Below are positions 1 to 8,634 of a stretch of 64,000 nucleotides of DNA, in pieces (position 1 is the first letter of the stretch; every line of letters begins with the position of its first letter). Where the stretch lies: the NCBI GenBank assembly GCA_963815285.1, contig CAWFGB010000008.1, positions 372,001 through 436,000 on the forward strand, written 5' to 3'. The position numbers and the translations under genes were made by a program. The notes under the pieces are model-generated. The model was not told the DNA's origin. It searched no databases and saw nothing but the letters and a program-made list of their open reading frames with translations. This DNA is from JACCSI01 sp963815285. GTDB taxonomy: Bacteria > Acidobacteriota > Vicinamibacteria > Vicinamibacterales > UBA2999.

Positions 1-279
1 GCTTTCCGTCTTGACCTCGGTCTTCGACTCTGGCGTGGCCCCCCCGCCATTGCTGCTCTCGGTCTTCGCGGTGCTGCCGGAACTGCTGTCCGACTTGCCC
101 GCCCGCGCGTAATCGGTGATGTACCAGCCGCTGCCCTTGAATTGAATTGCCGGTGACGAGAACAGCTTGTGCACCGCGCTCCCGCACTTCGGGCAGGTGT
201 CAATCGGCGCATCGGCATACTTCTGGATCACCTCGAAGCGGTGGCCGCAAGCGTCACACTGATATTCGTAGAGTGGCAT
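1..279 (-). CDS. FmdB-family zinc-ribbon protein (C-terminus cut by window edge)
   Basis: The protein begins MPLYEYQCDACGHRFEVIQ and has two Cys-x-x-Cys pairs (CDAC at residues 9-12 and CPKC about 20 residues later). This is the N-terminal zinc ribbon of the FmdB putative regulatory family, whose members are usually 70-110 residues. After the ribbon comes the typical FKGSGWYITDY segment, followed by a low-complexity Ser/Gly/Lys/Glu tail that runs off the window at base 1. The molecular role of the family is not well established; zinc binding is an inference from the cysteines. It lies just downstream of the DUF885 peptidase on the same strand, with a 10-base gap, so the two are probably co-transcribed. 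Confidence 0.88.
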   Translation of the reverse strand, partial: MPLYEYQCDACGHRFEVIQKYADAPIDTCPKCGSAVHKLFSSPAIQFKGSGWYITDYARAGKSDSSSGSTAKTESSNGGGATPESKTEVKTES

Positions 280-289
280 GAGGGGTCTG

Positions 290-1951
290 CTATTCGAGAA
301 TGGCGTCGGTGTTGCCGTCGAGCATCAGCCGACGCAGGGCCCAGAACGGCGCCGAACCTTGAGACAGCAGCGCGTCGTGAAAAGCACGCAGCGACGGCTT
401 GCCGCCCTGCTGAGCGTGCCAGTCCTCGCGCAGCTTGAGCATGGCGAGCTTCCCGGCTGTGTAGACCAGATAGGTCGGATCGAATGTGCCGCGCTCTGCC
501 TCGCGCCGTGCACTCGATTCCTCGAGAAACGCTTCATCGCGGAAGAAGCGCACGCCTTGCTCGACCGACCAGTCATCAGTGTGCAGCCGGATCCCGACGA
601 CGAAGCGGGCGAGTCGGACTAGCGATTCGGCGAGCTGCCCGAGCTTGAGGTTGTGGTCCTTCCGGCCGAAGCCGGCTTCGAGCATCATCTGCTCGCAGTA
701 ATGCGCCCAGCCTTCGATGTAGGACGCAGGGGCGAACAATGTGGAGCGGCGCACTTTCGAATCCACTTTGCGCAGGTGCTGATAGTGGAGATAGTGGCCG
801 GGAAAGACTTCGTGAATGGAGATGGTCCAGAGCGTCGGGACATTGAAGTCGCGCAGGTGTTCGAGCTGTTTGTCGTGCGGCCACGACGGATCGATGTCGG
901 TCAGGTAGTACATCGCCTTTTGGGCGCGGGTCTCGAACGGGCCCGGTGTCCACATGCTGGCAAACGACCAGCGGAAGAAGTCGGGCGTCGCGGCCACTTC
1001 AATCGAGCCATCGTCAGGCAGGGAAACAATCGAGTTGCGCTGCAGAAACGTCTGTAGCTCGCCGAGTTGTTCGCGGGCGGTGGCGAGCAGTTCTCCAGGC
1101 TTGGGATGCGACTGCTGCTTCTTCTTGCGCCAGTTCTCGATCGGATCGCCGCCGTTGAGCCGCCCGGCAACGGTTCGGAACTCTTCCTGGGTGGCGCGCA
1201 GTTCGCGCTCGGCAATCGCGAGCAGACGCTCGACCGGAATGGTGATGCCCTCGTCGAAGCGCAGCTTCTGTTCGAAACGCTCGGCGCCGAGCCGGAAGGA
1301 GGCCTTGGCCTTGGGGCGGACCTCGGTCTCGAGGTGCTCGACGTACTCACCGATGGCCTGCACCGCCTCCTGGGACGCGTCAGCCAGGTCCGACAGCAGA
1401 TGCAGATCGTCGAGGCCGCGAAAGGCCTTCGGCAGATCCGAATCGATGAAGGTCATGACGCCGCGCAGGGCGTCGAGCCCGACCTTGACGAACATGGCCG
1501 GCGGTTCCTTGATGTTTTCGCGGGCCGCCTGGATCAGTCGCGGGGTCTGGCGCAGTTTGGAGAGTATGCGACGCGCGCGGTCTTCCTCCGGCGCGTAGTC
1601 GAAAATCGCCTGCGCAGCCAGGCTCGAGGCGAGCGTCTCGGCGTACAGCTGGGGATTGCGCTCCCATGATCGAACGGCTTCGAACTCGAACTGACGAGAG
1701 CGGATGTTGGAGGCAACGATTCCGTGTTCGATCTGCTCGGTCTCCGGCAGCTGCTCCACCGGAATGGCATCGAGCCGCCTGGCGAATCCGGCGAGTGCGC
1801 TCACATGAACGTCAATGGCCCCACGCCTGAAGTCTTCGAGCAGATCGTCGTGCTTGTGCACGCCGTCCATCGTCGCGCTGCTCGGATGCGCTTCGTACAG
1901 GTAGTTCAAATAATCATCGACGAAATGCGGAAAGGGTTCAGCGGCGTGCAT
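290..1951 (-). CDS. DUF885 family protein, putative zinc metallopeptidase
   Basis: This 553-residue protein belongs to the DUF885 family, which resembles M3/M32-type metallopeptidases. The key motif is ISIHEVFPGHYLHYQH (about residues 379-394), with the HExxxGHxxH-like zinc-binding arrangement. A second conserved block, PASYIEGWAHYCEQMMLEAGF, follows and supplies the downstream glutamate. There is no signal peptide, so it is probably cytoplasmic. The ATG at 1951 opens a normal N-terminus (HAAEPFPHFVDDYLNYLYEAHPS). The substrate cannot be deduced; peptide hydrolysis is inferred from the motif. It is divergent from rsmI, with about 77 bases between the starts. Confidence 0.85.
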   Translation of the reverse strand: MHAAEPFPHFVDDYLNYLYEAHPSSATMDGVHKHDDLLEDFRRGAIDVHVSALAGFARRLDAIPVEQLPETEQIEHGIVASNIRSRQFEFEAVRSWERNPQLYAETLASSLAAQAIFDYAPEEDRARRILSKLRQTPRLIQAARENIKEPPAMFVKVGLDALRGVMTFIDSDLPKAFRGLDDLHLLSDLADASQEAVQAIGEYVEHLETEVRPKAKASFRLGAERFEQKLRFDEGITIPVERLLAIAERELRATQEEFRTVAGRLNGGDPIENWRKKKQQSHPKPGELLATAREQLGELQTFLQRNSIVSLPDDGSIEVAATPDFFRWSFASMWTPGPFETRAQKAMYYLTDIDPSWPHDKQLEHLRDFNVPTLWTISIHEVFPGHYLHYQHLRKVDSKVRRSTLFAPASYIEGWAHYCEQMMLEAGFGRKDHNLKLGQLAESLVRLARFVVGIRLHTDDWSVEQGVRFFRDEAFLEESSARREAERGTFDPTYLVYTAGKLAMLKLREDWHAQQGGKPSLRAFHDALLSQGSAPFWALRRLMLDGNTDAILE

Positions 1952-2011
1952 GCTTCATCAAGAACATCCTCGCCAAGCCGGCTCATCCGGCAATGGCCTA
2001 ACTCCCAATCG

Positions 2012-2017
2012 TACAAT
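2012..2017 (+). promoter_or_regulatory. Putative -10 box of rsmI
   Basis: TACAAT lies 11 bases before the rsmI ATG at 2029, with no Shine-Dalgarno sequence in between. This suggests a leaderless or very short-leader transcript. No good -35 hexamer is visible at the usual spacing. Confidence 0.35.
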
Positions 2018-2028
2018 AAAATCCGTAG

Positions 2029-2907
2029 ATGGACCCCTCGACCCTTCCGCAGGCGCCGGGTGGTCGGGGTACCGCGTCGGGAACGTTGTTCGTCGTCGCG
2101 ACGCCAATCGGCAACCTCGAGGACATCACGTTGCGGGCCCTGCGGGTTCTCCGCGAGGTCGCGCTCGTTGCCGCTGAAGATACCCGCCGCACCGGCAACC
2201 TGCTTCGGCACTACCAGATCGGCACCCCGCTAGTCAGCTTGCACGAGCACAACGAGGATCAACGGATCGGGCCGCTCGTCGGAAGGCTGGAGGCCGGTCA
2301 ATCCATCGCCGTCGTGAGCGATGCCGGGACACCCGGTATTTCGGATCCAGGGTCCCGCCTCGTCAGGGCTGCTCGACTCGCCGGCATACGCGTGGATCCT
2401 ATTCCAGGGCCGAGTGCGGTCACCGCGATCCTCAGCGCGAGCGGGTTGTCATTTGATCGGTTTGCCTTCGCAGGATTTCCACCAATTAGGTCTAAAGCCA
2501 GAAATGAGTGGTTTGGCTGGGTCTCGTCGCTGCCAGACGTCCCGGTGGTGTGCTTTGAGGCGCCCCACAGAATCCGACGTCTGCTTGATGAATCGCGACT
2601 GTTTTTGGTTGAACGACCAATTTTACTCGCTCGTGAATTGACAAAAACACACGAGCAGTGGCTGGAGCCCGACAACGAGATTCCAGAGCGAGGGGAGTTC
2701 GTGGTTATATTTGGTCAAACAGCCAAATTAAAGACTCCAGGTGAGGTGCCCGATGATACGTACATCGCTACACTATTTGGTCAAATAACCGAGTTGGATG
2801 AGAACCCCAACCGCCGCTCCGCCGTGAAGGCGGTCGCCACACAACTCGGCATTCCGAGCAAGACTGTCTATCAGGCGCTCGAGCGCGCAAAGAAGCAGCC
2901 CGCGTAG
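2029..2907 (+). CDS. rsmI: 16S rRNA (cytidine(1402)-2'-O)-methyltransferase RsmI
   Basis: The protein is 292 residues, normal for RsmI, which 2'-O-methylates C1402 in the decoding centre of 16S rRNA using SAM. Family signatures are LFVVATPIGNLEDITLRAL near residue 20, AAEDTRRTGNLLRHY near residue 45, and SDAGTPGISDPG near residue 100. The C-terminal half (about bases 2440-2810) uses noticeably more A/T-rich codons than the flanking genes. It contains three short inverted or near-repeat motifs built on TTTGGTCAAA/TTGGTTGAAC; see findings. The upstream TACAAT at 2012 suggests its own promoter. It is followed after 14 bases by glmU on the same strand. Confidence 0.95.
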   Translation: MDPSTLPQAPGGRGTASGTLFVVATPIGNLEDITLRALRVLREVALVAAEDTRRTGNLLRHYQIGTPLVSLHEHNEDQRIGPLVGRLEAGQSIAVVSDAGTPGISDPGSRLVRAARLAGIRVDPIPGPSAVTAILSASGLSFDRFAFAGFPPIRSKARNEWFGWVSSLPDVPVVCFEAPHRIRRLLDESRLFLVERPILLARELTKTHEQWLEPDNEIPERGEFVVIFGQTAKLKTPGEVPDDTYIATLFGQITELDENPNRRSAVKAVATQLGIPSKTVYQALERAKKQPA

Positions 2908-2921
2908 TACCTTTCACTCAC

Positions 2922-4325
2922 GTGTCTGATCTCCACGTCGTCATTCTCGCCGCGGGCAAGGGCACCAGAATGAAGTCCGAACTGCCCAAGGTGCTCCACG
3001 GGATTGCCGGCAAACCGCTCATCGATCGCGTGCTCGACACGGCGCAGGCGCTCGGGCCTTCATCCGTGACGCTGGTGGTCGGCCACGCCGCCGAGAAAGT
3101 CCGGGCGCACCTCGCTGATAGGCCGGGTATTGCCTTTGCCGTCCAGGAACCGCAACTCGGCACTGGCCACGCGCTGTTGCAGACCGCGCCTATGCTCCAG
3201 GGGCGGACCGGCACGGTGATGCTGCTTTCTGGGGACGTTCCTCTCCTGACCGCCGACTCGCTGCGGGCGCTTGTCGCCACGCACCAGGACACTGGGGCGG
3301 CCGCTACCGTGTTGACGGCGAAGTTTGAACGCCCTTACGGATACGGGCGAATCGTCCGCACCAATGGGCGCATCACCCGCATCGTCGAGGAGCGTGACGC
3401 GACGCCGACCCAGCGCGAGATCAAGGAGATCAACTCGGGCATTTACGCCTTTGCCCTCGAGCCGCTCTTCGACGCGCTCGGCGCGATCAGCTCCAAGAAC
3501 GCCCAAGGTGAGTATTACCTCCCGGACCTAATTGGGATCTACCGGCGACAGAAGCGCGGCGTGGCGACGTTCACAGTCGCGCGGGCGGTGGAGATCCGCG
3601 GTATCAACAGCCGAACCGAACTCGCTGAGGTCAGCAAAATGGTGCGACAGCAGAAGAACGAAGAGTTGATGGCGGCCGGTGTGACGATCGTCGATCCGGC
3701 GACGACTTACATTGACAGCGACGTCGACATCGGGCCGGACACGGTGATTCATCCGTTCGTCTTCATTGAGCAGGGCTCGACGATTGGGGCGGCGTGCGAG
3801 ATCCACGCCGGCAGCCGAATCGTCAATTCGAAGGTCGGGGACCGAGTGCTGATTCGAAATCACTCGGTCATCGCTGACGCCACCATCGCGGACGACGCGA
3901 AGGTTGGTCCGTTTGCGCATTTGCGCCCCGGGGCGGCATTGGGCACCAGCGCCCACGTCGGCAATTTCGTGGAGTTGAAGAACACCACGCTGGGGCCGGG
4001 CAGCAAAGCGAATCATCTGGCGTATCTGGGTGACGCGACGATCGGCGACCACGTCAACGTCGGGGCGGGCACGATCACTTGCAATTACGACGGCGTTGCG
4101 AAACACCAGACCGTCATCGAGGACGGAGCCTTCGTGGGCAGCAATGCCACGCTGGTCGCTCCTCTGACGGTCGGCCGCGGCGCGTATGTTGCGGCGGGCT
4201 CGGCCCTGACCGAAGATGTGCCCGCGGGGGCGCTGGGGATTGGTCGCGGGCGTCAGGAGAACAAGCCTGGGTGGGTAGAGAATCGGAAGACCAGTTCAAA
4301 GGCCTCCGGCCCTAGCGGTTGGTAA
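2922..4325 (+). CDS. glmU: Bifunctional N-acetylglucosamine-1-phosphate uridyltransferase / glucosamine-1-phosphate acetyltransferase
   Basis: GlmU catalyses the last two steps to UDP-GlcNAc: acetylation of glucosamine-1-phosphate and UMP transfer from UTP. The N-terminal nucleotidyltransferase domain shows VVILAAGKGTRMKSELPKVL (residues 6-25) and the LSGDVPLL motif. The C-terminal half, from about residue 250, is a left-handed beta-helix of hexapeptide repeats (IGPDTVIHPF, VGNFVELKN, GAGTITCNYDG). The length, 467 residues, is usual. It starts with GTG at 2922, which gives the canonical N-terminus. It is adjacent to glmS, so the two genes make a UDP-GlcNAc precursor unit. Confidence 0.96.
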   Translation: MSDLHVVILAAGKGTRMKSELPKVLHGIAGKPLIDRVLDTAQALGPSSVTLVVGHAAEKVRAHLADRPGIAFAVQEPQLGTGHALLQTAPMLQGRTGTVMLLSGDVPLLTADSLRALVATHQDTGAAATVLTAKFERPYGYGRIVRTNGRITRIVEERDATPTQREIKEINSGIYAFALEPLFDALGAISSKNAQGEYYLPDLIGIYRRQKRGVATFTVARAVEIRGINSRTELAEVSKMVRQQKNEELMAAGVTIVDPATTYIDSDVDIGPDTVIHPFVFIEQGSTIGAACEIHAGSRIVNSKVGDRVLIRNHSVIADATIADDAKVGPFAHLRPGAALGTSAHVGNFVELKNTTLGPGSKANHLAYLGDATIGDHVNVGAGTITCNYDGVAKHQTVIEDGAFVGSNATLVAPLTVGRGAYVAAGSALTEDVPAGALGIGRGRQENKPGWVENRKTSSKASGPSGW

Positions 4326-4359
4326 CTACTAGCGCCGCGAGTTTTCGAAGCGAGCATTT

Positions 4360-6204
4360 ATGTGCGGAATCATCGGATACATCGGCGACAAGCCTGTCGT
4401 CCCCGTGCTCATCGAGGGTCTGCGGCGACTCGAATACCGCGGCTACGATTCGGCGGGTGTTGCCGTCGTGAATGGCCACGGGCTGGAGATCCGGCGCAGT
4501 GCCGGCAAGCTCATCAATCTCGAGAACGTCATCGCGGACGCGCCGCTTGAGGGGAACTTCGGACTCGGGCACACCCGTTGGGCGACGCATGGACGGCCGA
4601 CCGAGGAGAACGCCCATCCGCACCGCGACTGCAAGGAGAAGATCGTCGTCGTACACAACGGCATCATCGAGAACTACCTCGAGCTCAAACAGGAGCTGCA
4701 GAGTAAAGGCCACAAGTTCGTCACCGAAACGGATACGGAAGTCGTCGCGCATCTGGTCGAGCAGGAATGGAAGGCCGATGGCCTCGAAGGCGCCGTCATG
4801 CGCGCGATGCAGCGGCTGCGCGGCCTGTTCGCCATCGTGCTGCTCTCAGCCGATGATCCGGAAAAGATCGTCGCCGTCAGAAACGGACCTCCGGTGGTCG
4901 TCGGTCTGGGCGAGGGCGAATGGTTTGTCGCCTCCGATATTCCCGCTATCCTCCAGCACACCCGCGACGTCGCGTTTCTAGACGACCAGGAAATGGTGAT
5001 CGTGACGCGCGCCGGTGCCAAGTTCACCGATCTGACAGGCAGAGTCATCCAGAAGAAGCCCCAGCGAGTCACCTGGGATCCCGTCCAGGCCGAAAAGGCC
5101 GGCTACAAGCACTTCATGCTCAAGGAGATGTTCGAGCAGCCGACGGCCGTGCGCGAAACCATCCTCGGGCGTGTCTCGCAGGACACCGGCCTCGTGTTCC
5201 TGGACGAAATGAAGCTGACTGATGACGATTTCAGGGCGGTCAACAAGGTGCAGCTGCTGGCGTGCGGCACGTCCTGGCATGCCGGGCTGGTGGGGAAGTT
5301 CCTGCTCGAGCAGCTGGCCGAAATCCCTACGGAAGTGGACTACGGCTCAGAGTATCGCTATCGAAGCCCGATCGTTGACGACAAGACGCTGACCATCATC
5401 ATCACCCAGTCCGGCGAGACGGCGGACACGTTGGCGGCGCTACGCGAGGCGAAGAGCCGGGGCGCGAGGAGCGTCGCGATCTGCAACGTCGTCGGCAGTA
5501 TGGCCACGCGAGAAGCCGACGGCACGCTGTACACACACGCGGGCCCCGAGATCGGCGTCGCCTCGACGAAGGCGTTCACTTGTCAGCTGGTGGCGCTGCA
5601 CATCCTGGCGCTCTATCTGGGCCAGGTGCGGGGCACGCTCTCCGAAGAGGTGCGCCGCAAGCACATCACCGATCTGCTCAGGCTGCCGAGCATCCTCGAG
5701 CAGGTGCTCAAGACCTCCAAGCAAATTGACGACATTGCCGGCCGGTTCTACAACCGGACTGATTTTCTGTTTCTCGCGCGCGGCATCAACTACCCGATCG
5801 CGCTCGAAGGTGCGTTGAAGTTGAAGGAGATCTCCTACATCCACGCCGAGGGATACCCCGCCGGTGAGATGAAGCACGGTCCGATTGCACTCATCGACGA
5901 GCAGATGCCGGTCGTCGCCATCGCCCCGAGCGACCACGTTTACGAGAAGATGCTCGGCAACATTCAGGAAGTCAAGGCCCGCGGCGGCTCGATCATCGCC
6001 ATCACGACGGCTGGTGACGACACGGTGTGGCGGATGTTGAATGGCAATACCGACTCGATCATCGCACTTCCTGCCGTACCACCGGAACTCACACCGGTGG
6101 CAATCACGATTCCCCTTCAACTGCTGGCGTATCACATCGCCGTGCGTCGCGGCTGCGATGTCGATCAGCCACGCAACCTCGCCAAGTCAGTGACGGTAGA
6201 ATAG
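4360..6204 (+). CDS. glmS: Glutamine--fructose-6-phosphate aminotransferase (isomerizing)
   Basis: This 614-residue protein makes glucosamine-6-phosphate from fructose-6-phosphate and glutamine, feeding GlmU next door. Cys2 in MCGIIGYIGD is the N-terminal nucleophile of the glutaminase domain. The RRLEYRGYDSAG and GHTRWATHG motifs follow. Two SIS sugar-isomerase domains occupy the second half (ACGTSWHAG, TQSGETADTLAALREAK, AEGYPAGEMKHGPIALID). The protein ends with the characteristic DQPRNLAKSVTVE tail. No glmS ribozyme-like leader is possible in the 34-base gap after glmU. Its stop codon abuts a perfect inverted repeat. Confidence 0.97.
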   Translation: MCGIIGYIGDKPVVPVLIEGLRRLEYRGYDSAGVAVVNGHGLEIRRSAGKLINLENVIADAPLEGNFGLGHTRWATHGRPTEENAHPHRDCKEKIVVVHNGIIENYLELKQELQSKGHKFVTETDTEVVAHLVEQEWKADGLEGAVMRAMQRLRGLFAIVLLSADDPEKIVAVRNGPPVVVGLGEGEWFVASDIPAILQHTRDVAFLDDQEMVIVTRAGAKFTDLTGRVIQKKPQRVTWDPVQAEKAGYKHFMLKEMFEQPTAVRETILGRVSQDTGLVFLDEMKLTDDDFRAVNKVQLLACGTSWHAGLVGKFLLEQLAEIPTEVDYGSEYRYRSPIVDDKTLTIIITQSGETADTLAALREAKSRGARSVAICNVVGSMATREADGTLYTHAGPEIGVASTKAFTCQLVALHILALYLGQVRGTLSEEVRRKHITDLLRLPSILEQVLKTSKQIDDIAGRFYNRTDFLFLARGINYPIALEGALKLKEISYIHAEGYPAGEMKHGPIALIDEQMPVVAIAPSDHVYEKMLGNIQEVKARGGSIIAITTAGDDTVWRMLNGNTDSIIALPAVPPELTPVAITIPLQLLAYHIAVRRGCDVDQPRNLAKSVTVE

Positions 6205-6231
6205 TAGGGGCCGAGCTTGCTCGGCCCCTAC
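6204..6231. repeat. Perfect inverted repeat between glmS and pcrA
   Basis: GTAGGGGCCGAG and CTCGGCCCCTAC pair perfectly across a CTTG loop. The hairpin starts at the last base of the glmS stop codon and ends 3 bases before the pcrA ATG at 6235. No T-run follows, so it is not a classic intrinsic terminator. It would occlude any ribosome-binding site for pcrA. Confidence 0.8.
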
Positions 6232-6234
6232 CTA

Positions 6235-8517
6235 ATGGACTTTCTTTCCTCGCTCAACACCGAGCAGCAATCGGCAGTCGTTCACACGCACGGCCCGCTT
6301 CTGATCCTCGCGGGCGCCGGCTCGGGCAAGACCCGCGTGATCGCGCATCGCATCGCGTACCTCGTCTCGGAGCGAATCGCGTCCGTCGATGGCGTCCTCG
6401 CCGTGACCTTCACCAACAAGGCGGCCGCCGAGATGCGTACCCGGGTGGAGTCACTGCTCGGCACCAATTGCCGCTCGATGTGGATCTCCACCTTTCACGC
6501 ACTGTGCGCCCGGTTGCTGCGCCGCGAAGCGCAACACATCGGCCTGTCTCGCGATTTCACGATCTATGACGCCGCAGATCAGCAGTCGGTCGTCAAGCAG
6601 CTGATGAAAGACTACGGTTTCGACGAATCACATCAGCCGCGGGCGGTGCTGAGCCGGATCAGCCATGCCAAGAATCGCATGGAGGGTCCCGACGTGTTCG
6701 AGAAGAGCTGGAACCCCAAGGATCGTGAGATCGCGCGACTCTATGCCGGTTATCAGGCGGCGCTCAAAGAGGCGAGCGCACTCGATTTCGACGATCTGCT
6801 CCTGAAGACCGTGCAGTTATTCGATCAGGTGCCGTCGTTGCGCGAACGCTATTCGCGCAAGTTTCAGTTCGTCATGATCGACGAATATCAGGACACGAAC
6901 CGCCCGCAATACCTGTTGATCAAGCAGCTCGCGAGTCAGCACAAGAACCTGGCGGTCGTCGGCGATCCAGACCAGTCCATCTACAAGTGGCGCGGCGCTG
7001 ACCTGCGCAACATCATGGACTTCGAGACGGACTTCCCGGAGGCCAGCATCGTTCGGCTCGAGCGCAACTATCGATCGACTCAAGTGATTCTGGATGCGGC
7101 CTCGGCGGTCATCGCCCACAACCGGAACCGGAAGGACAAGACCCTCTGGACCGACCGGAAGGGCGGCGCCAAGATCATCTACTTCCGTGGGTCTGACGAC
7201 CTCGAGGAAGCTGATTACATCACCCGCGTGGCACGCCAGGCGCTCAGCGACGACATCGAGAACACGATGGCCGTGCTCTATCGCACCAACGCGCAGTCGC
7301 GCTCGGTCGAAGACGGGTTGCGTCAGGCCGGCATTGCGTATGTGGTGCTTGGCGGCGTGGGCTTCTACGAGCGGAAAGAAATCAAGGATGCCCTCGGATA
7401 CCTGAAGGTCATCCTCAACCCGTACGACGATATCGCGCTCCGGCGGATCATCAACGTTCCGACCCGGGGAATCGGCAAAGGCGTGATGGACGCCCTCGAG
7501 CAGTTGAACCTCGCGGACGGTCCCGAAGACGCTCCACCATTGCTGGCCGGGTTGCAGCTGGCTGTCGTCTCGAATTCGCTGTGGCAGAAGATCGTCACCG
7601 CCATCGACCGGCGGTTGTTGAACCCACGCCAGGTCGCCTCCCTGGCGGCATTTCGCGACCTGATCGTCTTGCTGTCAGAGATGGCGCGACGAGAATCGGT
7701 GTCGATTGCGCTCGGCAAGGCACTCGATCAGTCCGGGTATCTGCGCGACCTCCGAGAGGATCGCAGTGAGGAGGCCGAAGGTCGCATTGAAAACCTGATG
7801 GAGCTCGTGTCCGCCGCGCGAGAATACGAGTCGCGAGAGCCTGAACCGTCTCTGGGCGGTTTCGTCGATCGGCTCTCACTGCTGTCGGATGTAGACAAGG
7901 AAGAAGGCACCCGCGAGGCGCGCGTGCTGCTGATGACGATCCATTCCGCCAAGGGGCTCGAATTCCCGGTAGTCGTCATGGCGGGATTGGAAGAAGGACT
8001 TTTTCCTCACTCCCGGGCATCGGAGGACGAAACCGAACTCGAAGAGGAACGACGCCTCTGCTACGTGGGCATTACGCGGGCGCGCACCAGGCTGGTCTTG
8101 ACGGGCGCCGCTCGACGACGGCATTTCGGCGACTACCAGGCGACGCAGCCTTCGAGGTTTCTCGAGGAAATCCCGGCCGATCTGCTCGAACAGGAGTTTT
8201 CCACCTACAGCTCCCCCTACGCGTCGACACGCGGTGGGTGGGATTACCGGCCCAACCCCTATGGCCGCGGCGGCCGCGGCGGCTACGCTTCACGCGGTCG
8301 CCTCAAAGAAGAACCAGCCCCCTTCGACGTTTCCCAGGAAGATCAGTCCGCGCACCCAGGCCTGGCACCTGGCCGCAAAGTGCGACATGGGCAATTTGGA
8401 CTGGGAACGGTGCTGAGCGTCGAGGAACTCGACGACGACACGAAGCTGGTCGTGAAGTTCACGACGGTCGGGACCAAGACGCTGCGCGCGAAGTACGCGA
8501 AGCTGGAGATGGTGTAA
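6235..8517 (+). CDS. pcrA: ATP-dependent DNA helicase PcrA/UvrD
   Basis: This superfamily 1A 3'-5' helicase acts in nucleotide excision repair and replication-fork maintenance. From the ATG at 6235 it is 760 residues. Motifs in order are LNTEQQSAV (Q motif), AGAGSGKT (Walker A, residues 26-33), VTFTNKAAAEMRTRV (Ia), MIDEYQDTN (Walker B), VVGDPDQSIYKWRGAD (III), LERNYRS (IV), MTIHSAKGLEF (V) and YVGITRAR (VI). The C-terminus has a Gly/Arg-rich linker and a GRKVRHGQFGLGTV tudor-like domain, typical of PcrA. A TTG at 6217 is in frame but lies inside the hairpin loop, so the ATG is preferred. Confidence 0.94.
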   Translation: MDFLSSLNTEQQSAVVHTHGPLLILAGAGSGKTRVIAHRIAYLVSERIASVDGVLAVTFTNKAAAEMRTRVESLLGTNCRSMWISTFHALCARLLRREAQHIGLSRDFTIYDAADQQSVVKQLMKDYGFDESHQPRAVLSRISHAKNRMEGPDVFEKSWNPKDREIARLYAGYQAALKEASALDFDDLLLKTVQLFDQVPSLRERYSRKFQFVMIDEYQDTNRPQYLLIKQLASQHKNLAVVGDPDQSIYKWRGADLRNIMDFETDFPEASIVRLERNYRSTQVILDAASAVIAHNRNRKDKTLWTDRKGGAKIIYFRGSDDLEEADYITRVARQALSDDIENTMAVLYRTNAQSRSVEDGLRQAGIAYVVLGGVGFYERKEIKDALGYLKVILNPYDDIALRRIINVPTRGIGKGVMDALEQLNLADGPEDAPPLLAGLQLAVVSNSLWQKIVTAIDRRLLNPRQVASLAAFRDLIVLLSEMARRESVSIALGKALDQSGYLRDLREDRSEEAEGRIENLMELVSAAREYESREPEPSLGGFVDRLSLLSDVDKEEGTREARVLLMTIHSAKGLEFPVVVMAGLEEGLFPHSRASEDETELEEERRLCYVGITRARTRLVLTGAARRRHFGDYQATQPSRFLEEIPADLLEQEFSTYSSPYASTRGGWDYRPNPYGRGGRGGYASRGRLKEEPAPFDVSQEDQSAHPGLAPGRKVRHGQFGLGTVLSVEELDDDTKLVVKFTTVGTKTLRAKYAKLEMV

Positions 8518-8522
8518 CAGAA

Positions 8523-8611
8523 ATCAAAACCGCTAGCGACCGCCAGTTCAAAACCCAGAGTTTCCAACCAGCACGAACTTGGGCTTGGAACTGGTGTTTT
8601 TGGCGGTTGGC
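8523..8611. repeat. Imperfect inverted pair of a dispersed repeat
   Basis: The gap between the convergent pcrA and lipoprotein genes holds two related units. One (about 8523-8555) contains TCAAAACCGC and CAGTTCAAAACC. The other (about 8580-8611), in opposite orientation, contains GGGCTTGGAACTGG and TTTTTGGCGGTT. They match the two direct copies at 22479-22510 and 22646-22678 imperfectly. Together they could fold as a hairpin between the two genes. Confidence 0.5.
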
Positions 8612-8634
8612 CTGTTTGGCGCCGCCAGGCGCCG

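Noticed and set aside
6217..6234. TTG at 6217 as the pcrA start
   Set aside because: It lies in the hairpin loop and adds six unconserved residues; ATG 6235 gives the family N-terminus.
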